Source of the DNA: Planctomycetes bacterium UBA1662
GTDB taxonomy: Bacteria; Planctomycetota; UBA8108
Assembly: GCA_002320775.1 (NCBI GenBank)
Contig: DCKY01000105.1
Location: forward strand, 19,327-37,869
DNA: 18,543 nt
Direction: 5' to 3'
Shown here piece after piece: positions 8,400 to 13,960 of this stretch (within the stretch, counting starts at the first letter, position 1; each line of letters begins with the position of its first letter). A model generated the notes under the pieces. That model was not told the DNA's origin. It did no database searches and worked only from the letters and a program-made list of their open reading frames with translations. The translations under genes were made by a program, and so were the position numbers.

Positions 8400-8425
8400 G
8401 CAAACCCGCGAACGCGCGCCCGCTC
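8390..8425 (-). terminator. Intrinsic terminator downstream of tRNA-His
   Basis: Read on the minus strand, GAGC (8425-8422) and GCTC (8401-8398) form an outer stem that G-T wobble pairs can extend. Inside it sits CGCG-CGTT-CGCG. A run of six T (8395-8390) follows directly. The site lies 20 bases past the tRNA CCA end, as expected for a single-tRNA transcription unit. The stem has a bulge, so efficiency is uncertain. Confidence 0.55.
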
Positions 8426-8444
8426 GATAATGGGAAGGTAAAAA

Positions 8445-8522
8445 TGGGGTGAGCGAGGGGACTTGAACCCCCGACCTCCTGGACCACAACCAAGCGCTCT
8501 AGCCACCTGAGCTACGCTCACC
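8445..8522 (-). tRNA. tRNA-His (anticodon GUG)
   Basis: Minus-strand cloverleaf. The acceptor GTGAGCG (8521-8515) pairs perfectly with CGCTCAC (8455-8449). The D stem is GCTC/GAGC and the anticodon stem CTTGG/CCAGG. The loop TTGTGGT places GTG at plus positions 8487-8485. The T arm is GGGGG-TTCAAGT-CCCCT. Position -1 is G (8522) opposite C73 (8448), the identity pair of bacterial tRNA-His, and CCA is encoded in the DNA (8447-8445). It has its own promoter about 60 bp upstream and a terminator downstream. Confidence 0.97.
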
Positions 8523-8532
8523 ACAATGGATC

Positions 8533-8559
8533 CTTCCTGAGAAACCTCCCATCAGGAAG
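8533..8559 (-). other. Stem-loop in the tRNA-His leader
   Basis: CTTCCTGA (8533-8540) and TCAGGAAG (8552-8559) form a perfect 8-bp stem around an 11-base loop, ending 10 bases before the tRNA G-1. Neither side has a T run, so it is not a classical intrinsic terminator. It lies inside the predicted tRNA precursor leader and may guide processing, or it may be the 3' end of the upstream coiled-coil gene's message. Confidence 0.5.
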
Positions 8560-8580
8560 CTCCCTGAAAATCGAAACACG

Positions 8581-8608
8581 AGTTTACGAACCCGGGGGTT
8601 TATTTCAA
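8581..8608 (-). promoter_or_regulatory. Sigma70-type promoter of tRNA-His
   Basis: On the minus strand TTGAAA (8608-8603, five of six matches to the -35 consensus) is separated by 16 bp from TAAACT (8586-8581, four of six). It lies between the stop of the coiled-coil gene (8658) and the tRNA. The predicted start near 8574 gives a leader of about 50 bases that contains the 8533-8559 stem-loop. A 12-bp palindrome CCCTCGCGAGGG (8616-8627) lies just upstream of the -35 box and could be the end signal of the coiled-coil gene. Confidence 0.5.
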
Positions 8609-8657
8609 GCACTAACCCTCGCGAGGGAGAGCCTCCGGAAAAGCTGGAGCGCTCGAA

Positions 8658-9848
8658 TCAGGACTCATCCTTCTTTGAAATGACCGTCTCAAGACCCGAG
8701 ATGATTCCCTCAAGCTTCCCGGACAGGTTATCAAATTCTTCCGAGGAGAGCTTCAGGCCGGGATCCTTGTTCCCCCTGAGCTTGTTCCACAGCCCCTTCT
8801 GCTCACCTTCAACCTGGAAATTGAAATCCTTCAGCTGGTCCCTGAGCGAGTCGCGGAGCCGACCCAGTCTCTCTGTCATCGCCGACTGGTCGCTCTCCCA
8901 CCTGGAGACAACATCCTTCAGAGCCAGCCCGAGGTCGTCGAGACGTTCGCCAAGGGTGCTCCTGATTTCTTCGACCCCCTCGCTGTTGCGGCCCAGCTCT
9001 TCCTGAGCCGCGGCTGTCTGCTCTCGCAATTCTTTGAAGCGCGCTCCCATGCCCTCGATCTCGGGAGTGGTAGAGTCGATGTGCTCCACCTGCCCGGAGA
9101 CCTTCGAGAAGGTCTCTTCGATACGGCCGAGACGCTGGCCGACCTCTTCTCCGAGGCTCTCGACCATTCCCCTGGAGGGAACCGATTCCTCTACACGACC
9201 CAGCATTTCCTTCAGCTCACCGATTTGCACGGTCAATTGTTCCATCATCTCAGAGATCTCCTTACCCAGGCGAACTTCCAGCTCACCCATCACGGTCTTT
9301 GCCGTTTCCGGAACGGACTCCTTGAGCTGCACGAGTCCTTCCTCGATATCCATAACCATTTCACTGACGACCTCGAGCTCATCGTTGACCTGCCGGCCAG
9401 TGCCGGCGACCTCCGCCCGCACCTCGTTGACATCGAGCTGCAGAGCTCCAAGACCATCGTCAAGCGAGGTGCCCAGCTCCCCCGCCCTCGCCTCGATTGA
9501 ATCGAGCCGGGCGCGGAGCTCATCCACGGACTCTCTCACCCCGGCGACACCGGCAGACGAAGCCGCCGTTGAACCCTGCCCTGCATCCGCCTGCGCCAGC
9601 CTGCCCCGCAGATCCTTGAGTTCAGGGAAGAGCTCGTCGCCTCTTTCTTCGATAAGAGACACGACAACCTCCCTCACCGCCTCCTTGAGGGTTGCCCTGG
9701 TAACCGAGGCCTGGCACATCGTCTGAAGCGCTGTACGAACCTCCTTCACCTTTTGAGCTACCGCCTCCAGCTGCTGTCCCTCAGGACTGCTGACCCGACC
9801 GACGTCCTTCTCCACACCATCCCATTGATCAGAGATCTTCTGTATCAT
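8658..9848 (-). CDS. Long acidic coiled-coil protein, function unknown
   Basis: 396 residues from ATG 9848 (starts MIQKISDQWDG). The frame is open to a GTG at 9899, but a GGTGGG stretch precedes ATG 9848 and nothing comparable precedes the GTG. There is no signal peptide and no transmembrane segment. Numbered from ATG 9848, residues 1-83 form a helical head (a VKEVRTALQTMC region and a REVVVSLIEERGDELFPELKDL region). A low-complexity Ala/Ser/Gly hinge follows (85-103). Residues 104-342 are nearly continuous heptads rich in Glu, Leu, Arg and Val. The tail (350-396) has GLWNKLRGNKDPG and a final amphipathic helix. The pattern resembles cytoplasmic structural, tethering or chemoreceptor-signalling-like coils, but no family is recognisable. 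An IR-bearing promoter candidate lies about 150 bp upstream. The long Ser-rich plus-strand frame opposite it is a codon-pattern shadow. Confidence 0.8.
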   Translation of the reverse strand: MIQKISDQWDGVEKDVGRVSSPEGQQLEAVAQKVKEVRTALQTMCQASVTRATLKEAVREVVVSLIEERGDELFPELKDLRGRLAQADAGQGSTAASSAGVAGVRESVDELRARLDSIEARAGELGTSLDDGLGALQLDVNEVRAEVAGTGRQVNDELEVVSEMVMDIEEGLVQLKESVPETAKTVMGELEVRLGKEISEMMEQLTVQIGELKEMLGRVEESVPSRGMVESLGEEVGQRLGRIEETFSKVSGQVEHIDSTTPEIEGMGARFKELREQTAAAQEELGRNSEGVEEIRSTLGERLDDLGLALKDVVSRWESDQSAMTERLGRLRDSLRDQLKDFNFQVEGEQKGLWNKLRGNKDPGLKLSSEEFDNLSGKLEGIISGLETVISKKDES

Positions 9849-9997
9849 GAGCCCACCATTCCACTTCTTCTCTGCGGCGACGAAGCGTAATTCCAGCACG
9901 AAGCCGACTTCAGTTGTAAAAGTAAGACAGACACTAAGGAAGAGAGATGGCTGACCCGGGAAACTCCACCACGAGCCTGAGGCCGGATCAGCGCCGG

Positions 9998-10027
9998 TAT
10001 ACTATCAGCAGATTTCAGTATAAGCAA
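9998..10027 (-). promoter_or_regulatory. Candidate promoter with inverted repeat upstream of the coiled-coil gene
   Basis: On the minus strand TTGCTT (10027-10022), a 17-bp spacer and TAGTAT (10004-9999) form a weak sigma70-like promoter. A perfect 6-bp inverted repeat, TATACT (9998-10003) and AGTATA (10017-10022) with a 13-bp spacer, covers the -10 box and touches the -35 box. It could be an operator, or chance similarity of -10-like sequences on both strands. Confidence 0.35.
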
Positions 10028-10075
10028 GGCGCTCAGAACCCGGGCCGTCGAAGTTTGCGCTCCCACCCCCGCCCC

Positions 10076-11212
10076 TCACCTCCCAATGAGAACGAAGTTC
10101 AAGGCAACGGCGTAATCGCCCTCCCTGTTCACCTCCGCCTCGAGCTCAGCGGTCAGCATCTCGCGCCCGAGAATCTTTGACAGCCAGTCGATGCTGACCG
10201 ACACGCCATAGCTTTCGAGCAGGCCCACCGCATCTCCTTCTTCAATAAGCTGGCCGAGGTCAAAACGCAGCCTCAGGTTGGTGTCCACGCGATAATGATC
10301 GGACACAAGAAAGCCTTCACGGCCCGGAGTTTTCGTCTCGGGCTCCCCCAGGCGAGGGGGGGAATCTTCCGTATTGAAAAGCTTCTCGAAATGAACCTTC
10401 ATGGACCCCGAGTCCATGATCGTGAAGGGGCCCCAGCCCAGGAGCTGGATATCTCTCTCGCCGCCTTCGTAGCCCTCCTCAAAGAGCGCTCCCTTGAGCT
10501 GGCTTGAATAGTAATCTCCAACCAGCAGGTTGTACTCATGAGCCTCCCTGCCGATCTCATTGATGCGCAGCATCTGCTCCTGGTACTTATCGTAGGCCAG
10601 CCCCGAGCTGTTCTCGTAGTTCTTCTGCCACTCCCTCTTCAGGTTACGCCTGAGCTCAACATAGAATTTTTTCTTGGCCAATCTCCTGGCAGCCCTGGCA
10701 AGCCGGGTCTCGACAGGAGGCTTGAGCCTGAACATGGGATCGGGATCATAGTTAACGTAAACTGGAGGCTCATCAAAAACAGGCCTGTCGAAGTCATTCT
10801 CCAGGCTCCTGGTCATGAACTTCTTGAGCTCACGGGATTCGCTGAAAAAATCATCCTGTTCGAAGGCCGGAGGCCTGAGGCTTCTGATGGCGACCCATGG
10901 AGCTCTGGCTCCGCGCTGACCCGCCCGCGAAACGCGCCGGACTGCGCGCCTTATTTTCCTCGCCTCCGGAACCGGAGAAACCCCGGCACTCCGATTGCCG
11001 CGCTCAAGCTCGAGCCGCGCCGCGAGAACTGCAGTGCCGGGACCGCTGTCCGCCACCTCTGAAACAGCCACCGACTCCTGGGCTGAAAGAGAAGACCTCA
11101 TCAGCCGCCCCCCAGACGCCATCACTGCCATCAGGACAAGGAACGCGCCAGCCGCTGTCTTTCCAGTTTGACCGCAGCGTCCCGGACCCTGGCTACAACT
11201 GCCCAGATTCAT
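10076..11212 (-). CDS. Predicted exported protein of unknown family
   Basis: 378 residues from ATG 11212, chosen because GAGAGGGG sits six bases upstream; the frame is open to 11290. The N-terminus has Lys, then a hydrophobic stretch (AGAFLVLMAVMA, residues 21-32) and a possible cut at SLSA/QE (44/45). A basic segment follows (KIRRAVRRVSRAGQR, about 86-100). Then comes an acidic/aromatic linker (FEQDDFFSESREL; PPVYVNYDPDP) and a helical region (about 168-225) rich in Arg/Lys. The C-terminal 120 residues look beta-rich with alternating patterns (FTIMDSGSMKVHFEKLF; YRVDTNLRLRFDL; YAVALNFVLIGR), which might be an outer-membrane or periplasmic beta domain. I do not recognise the family. It lies 391 bp downstream of ruvA and is unlikely to be tightly coupled to it. 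Confidence 0.75.
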   Translation of the reverse strand: MNLGSCSQGPGRCGQTGKTAAGAFLVLMAVMASGGRLMRSSLSAQESVAVSEVADSGPGTAVLAARLELERGNRSAGVSPVPEARKIRRAVRRVSRAGQRGARAPWVAIRSLRPPAFEQDDFFSESRELKKFMTRSLENDFDRPVFDEPPVYVNYDPDPMFRLKPPVETRLARAARRLAKKKFYVELRRNLKREWQKNYENSSGLAYDKYQEQMLRINEIGREAHEYNLLVGDYYSSQLKGALFEEGYEGGERDIQLLGWGPFTIMDSGSMKVHFEKLFNTEDSPPRLGEPETKTPGREGFLVSDHYRVDTNLRLRFDLGQLIEEGDAVGLLESYGVSVSIDWLSKILGREMLTAELEAEVNREGDYAVALNFVLIGR

Positions 11213-11603
11213 TTGTTCCCCTCTCTCGGCTGACCGGGAACCTCCGCGGAACCGCTCAAAAAGAAAGCCGGTCGGCCGAATGACCTTCACACTTCTTCAA
11301 ATCCGACATATCCCGGGACCCACTCCCGGAAGGCCTGCCAGCAGGACAAAGAAAACCCACAAACAAACCGCAAGTCACACACAGACCGCTACAGGGACCG
11401 CTACAGGACCGCTCAATTACATCCGGAAGCAGTCCTGATAGAGAAAGAGACTCTGATCTTTTCCTCTAAAGGCAACTATAATAGGGAGATGGGCGCTTTC
11501 AAGCCGGGAGCGGAGGTCCTTTATCTGAAGCGACTTACGAAACCTCCAAAGACCCCTCGCAGCAGAAAAAACCGCCGGAAACCCCAACCTGTTGCGGCCA
11601 GGA
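11213..11603. other. Intergenic region between ruvA and the exported-protein gene
   Basis: 391 bp without a convincing gene. Just after the ruvA stop, on the minus strand, CCGC...GCGG encloses CAAC-AG-GTTG and is followed by T6 (plus A6 near 11566), a weak terminator candidate. A perfect TATAAT on the plus strand (11477-11482) precedes a 47-codon basic frame starting at 11489. Two direct copies of GACCGCTACAGG plus a partial third lie at 11384-11414. The ribosome binding site of the exported-protein gene is at the lower end. Confidence 0.5.
11384..11414. repeat. Short tandem direct repeat
   Basis: GACCGCTACAGG occurs at 11384-11395 and again at 11396-11407, followed by a partial copy ACCGCT. 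The copies are head to tail without spacers. It sits in the ruvA downstream intergenic region. No function is evident. Confidence 0.7.
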
Positions 11604-12239
11604 TCAGGAGCTCTCGAGAACGACCCGGATGATCTCTTCAGCTTCACCTGGAGCGCTCGCCGGGAAGTCAGCCCCTGACAGCTTCTGACAGGCCGCCTCC
11701 ACCCGTTTGCGGGCATCCTTAAGAGAAAAACCGAGCTGTTCCACCAGCACGGTAATCGCAATTTCGGATACCCGGCCAGCCTCACCTTCCGGTGGCTGCT
11801 CAAACCCGCCGCTGCCAGACTCGCCCAACTGCAGGGCTCCTGCCTTGTCCCGGAGCTCCAGCACCATCCGCTCCGCAAGCTTCTTCCCGACACCCTTGAT
11901 GCGCTTGAGCGAATCGACAGCGCCGGATCCGAGATCGCGTATGAGCTCCTTGACCGAAAAAGCCGAGAGCGCCTGCAGCGCGATCTTGGGTCCCGTTCCT
12001 GAAACTGAGAGAAGAAGCCTGAAGAGCTCCCGCTCCTCCAGGGTGAAAAAGCCGAAGAGCTTGAGCACATCTTCCCTGACCAGGAGATGGGTGTAGAGCA
12101 AAACCTCTTCCCCAAGGCGATCGCCGATCAACAACCTGGTTGACAGAGGGATCTCAACATGCCAACCGACACCGGAGGTCTCCACAACCGCGCTCAGGGA
12201 GCCCAGTTCGATCAGCCTGCCCCTAAGATGGTGATACAA
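11604..12239 (-). CDS. ruvA: Holliday junction branch migration protein RuvA
   Basis: 211 residues, TTG start preceded by GAGGTG five bases upstream. RuvA tetramers bind four-way DNA junctions and load the RuvB motor during recombinational repair. Domain I (1-65) begins MYHHLRGRL and contains GVGWHVEI and the VREDVLKLFGF segment. Domain II holds two helix-hairpin-helix motifs, LLSVSGTGPKIALQAL (76-91) and LKRIKGVGKKLAERMV (111-126). Domain III (about 154-211) is the RuvB-interacting module (EQLGFSLKDARKRVEA), reached through a Gly/Ser/Glu-rich linker (137-153). Length is normal for the family. It lies 34 bp after the TPR/alpha-CTD gene on the same strand, so the two may be co-transcribed. Neither ruvC nor ruvB is adjacent, which is an unlinked arrangement compared with the usual ruvCAB cluster. 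Confidence 0.97.
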   Translation of the reverse strand: MYHHLRGRLIELGSLSAVVETSGVGWHVEIPLSTRLLIGDRLGEEVLLYTHLLVREDVLKLFGFFTLEERELFRLLLSVSGTGPKIALQALSAFSVKELIRDLGSGAVDSLKRIKGVGKKLAERMVLELRDKAGALQLGESGSGGFEQPPEGEAGRVSEIAITVLVEQLGFSLKDARKRVEAACQKLSGADFPASAPGEAEEIIRVVLESS

Positions 12240-12273
12240 AGGACACCTCGAACTTTCAGGATCTACCTGAAAA

Positions 12274-13647
12274 TCAGCCGCGCAACGACAAGCCTTGCTC
12301 GTTGAGCTGCTGCTTGATCTCAGTAAGAGAGGTCATACCAAAGTTCTTGGCTGACATGAGCTCGACCTCGGTCTTGTTGATGAGATCTCTCACCAACCGA
12401 ACGTTCAAACGCTCCATGCAACGCCGGCTGCGAACAGACAGGTTCAGTGAATCGATCGGGGTATCAAGTACCTGTGGATCAGCGGAAGCCTCAAGCGGGT
12501 TCCTGGGCGAGAGCGGCTCGCTCTCCAGATCGTCAAGTCCCTGCCCGAGACGCAGCTTCTTCTGCACCAGCATCTCCTTGATCTCGGTAAGAGAGGTCTC
12601 ACCGAAGTTCTTATAGGAGAGCAGCTCCTGCTCCGTCCGCATGATCAGGTCACCAAGAGTGTCGATGTTCATCTTCTGCAGACAGTTGCGGCTTCTCACC
12701 GAGAGCTCGAAATCACTGACCGGGATTCTGAGTACCTGGGATTGACGATCCGCCTTCTTCTCCTGCTCTTTATCGTAGAACATGGTGGTAGAGGCGACGG
12801 CGTCATCGAGAAAAAGCTTGGCCCGGGTGTGGTTCGGATGATGCTTCAGGACAGCCTGGAAGCACTGGATAGCATCGTGATATCGCTCACAATCCTCATA
12901 GAGGATGCCGAGATTCATCACCACGTTGGTATTGATGGGACGAGCCTCGAGACATTTCTCATAGTATTCGAGGGCAAGGCCGCTCTGCTCCTCTTCTTCT
13001 GTAGCATGAAAGCCCAGCAGGTAGCCCAGACGGAAATAAGCGTCGTAATTTTCTTCGTCCAGCGAGGTGGCTCGCTGGTAAGAATCAATCGCCTCCCTGT
13101 AATCTCCGTCTTTCTCACTGCAGAGACCGCTGGCGTAGGCGAACTGGCTGGATTCGCTCTGGCTCGACTTCAGCGAATCGAGAATCGAGCGAGCCTCGTC
13201 AATATTGCCGCTCTGAAGAAGCGCCTCAACAGCCAGGTAGGCAAAATCTACCGAAGCGGGAGACCCTCCCTGGAACTTCTTCGCGATAGCCAGGGCTTCT
13301 CCGGGCATCTTCTTCTCCAGGAGAACCCGGCAGAGCCAGTAGGAAGCCCAGTCCGAACCGCTATTCGACTCCAGGGTGGCCTGGGCTGCATCCAGATCAC
13401 CAAGGATCATCTGGAAATACCCGAGAATGGCGCCCGCATCGGCGGTCGAAGGAATCGAGCCGGCTACGACACCCCAATCGGAAACGAGAGATCGGAGCCT
13501 GTCGGATCCGTTAATCGTGGAATAGGCCTCGTAGGAGAGACGATGAAAAGACTGCTTCTGAAGACCCTCTGCGGCGATCTCACCGACGATGGCGCTGAGA
13601 TCCTGCTCCGGTTGGTCACTTGTCTGGTCTGAAACTATATTATCCAA
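12274..13647 (-). CDS. TPR protein with two tandem RNA polymerase alpha-CTD-like domains
   Basis: 457 residues, TTG start with GGAGAGG about eight bases upstream. Residues about 70-285 are helical tetratricopeptide-like repeats, clearest in the segments around 180-200 (GDYREAIDSYQRATSLD), 222-245 and 246-275. A short basic linker leads to two alpha-CTD-like helix-hairpin-helix domains, 306-368 and 396-457. Both carry LSVRSRxC and NFGxTSLTEIK, the core of the RNA polymerase alpha C-terminal domain. By alignment with E. coli alpha, domain 1 keeps R265 (R318), N268 (N321), C269 (C322), G296 (G349) and S299 (S352). Domain 2 keeps R265 (R406), C269 (C410), G296 (G437) and S299 (S440) but has Arg at N268. 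Lys298 is Thr in both. There is no membrane segment or signal. These domains may bind UP-element-like DNA or transcription factors, while the TPRs bind a protein partner. ruvA follows at 34 bp. Confidence 0.92.
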   Translation of the reverse strand: MDNIVSDQTSDQPEQDLSAIVGEIAAEGLQKQSFHRLSYEAYSTINGSDRLRSLVSDWGVVAGSIPSTADAGAILGYFQMILGDLDAAQATLESNSGSDWASYWLCRVLLEKKMPGEALAIAKKFQGGSPASVDFAYLAVEALLQSGNIDEARSILDSLKSSQSESSQFAYASGLCSEKDGDYREAIDSYQRATSLDEENYDAYFRLGYLLGFHATEEEEQSGLALEYYEKCLEARPINTNVVMNLGILYEDCERYHDAIQCFQAVLKHHPNHTRAKLFLDDAVASTTMFYDKEQEKKADRQSQVLRIPVSDFELSVRSRNCLQKMNIDTLGDLIMRTEQELLSYKNFGETSLTEIKEMLVQKKLRLGQGLDDLESEPLSPRNPLEASADPQVLDTPIDSLNLSVRSRRCMERLNVRLVRDLINKTEVELMSAKNFGMTSLTEIKQQLNEQGLSLRG

Positions 13648-13960
13648 GAGATCCTCTCCGTATCGCTTAAACGGGAGAAAAAAAGAAGGCTCCGAAACCC
13701 CTGTCGGTGACCTTTGTTAAACGGACTAAATTAGTCCCAAGATACTGTTTTGTCAATACCTGAGAGAATTCCGATGGCCACCTCAATATTTTTTCCACCA
13801 ATGGGTTTTCCCCGGGGCAGAGATGCCGATAATGCGTTCTGCTGGGGCTGTCAGCCCGAGGGCGGTCTCTTTGAGGTTTCTGCTTACCGCTCCACTGGAA
13901 CAAAGTTATCTTAAGCAGGTTAGGTCTGACCCGTACACCCCGGTGATCTGACGAAAAACG
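13648..13960. other. Divergent intergenic region between the TPR/alpha-CTD gene and uvrD
   Basis: 313 bp holding control signals for both genes. The minus-strand promoter with palindrome is at 13723-13756. Nearer uvrD, GGGCTG and CAGCCC (13845-13857) form a small hairpin with no T run. No clear sigma70 promoter is seen for uvrD on the plus strand, and no strong Shine-Dalgarno precedes its ATG. No gene is supported inside. Confidence 0.6.
13723..13756 (-). promoter_or_regulatory. Promoter of the TPR/alpha-CTD gene with a palindromic operator
   Basis: On the minus strand a perfect -35 box TTGACA (13756-13751) is separated by 17 bp from TAATTT (13733-13728). A perfect 15-bp palindrome, GGACTAAATTAGTCC (13723-13737; seven-base arms around one base), covers the -10 box and the expected start point. 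This is the classical position of a repressor operator. The predicted leader to the TTG start is about 74 bases. Which protein binds the palindrome cannot be told from the sequence. Confidence 0.6.

Noticed and set aside
8133..8489. Minus-strand frame of 118 codons starting inside tRNA-His
   Set aside because: The start lies in the tRNA and the frame runs through its terminator, a common false gene.
9034..9726. Plus-strand Ser-rich frame of 230 codons
   Set aside because: Its composition is the mirror of the GAG/CTC-rich coiled-coil codons on the other strand; there is no ribosome site or domain.
9947..10180. Plus-strand frame of 77 codons with a good AGGA ribosome-like site
   Set aside because: It runs antisense into the exported-protein gene, its composition is low-quality, and it has no recognisable domain; kept only as a remote possibility.
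11384..11414. Direct repeats as a possible CRISPR
   Set aside because: Only two full 12-bp copies, head to tail with no spacers and no cas genes nearby.
11417..12115. Minus-strand Ser/Arg-rich frame of 232 codons
   Set aside because: It overlaps ruvA in another frame; composition is unlike a real protein.
12742..13632. Plus-strand frame of 296 codons
   Set aside because: It is antisense to the TPR/alpha-CTD gene, which has strong motif support.
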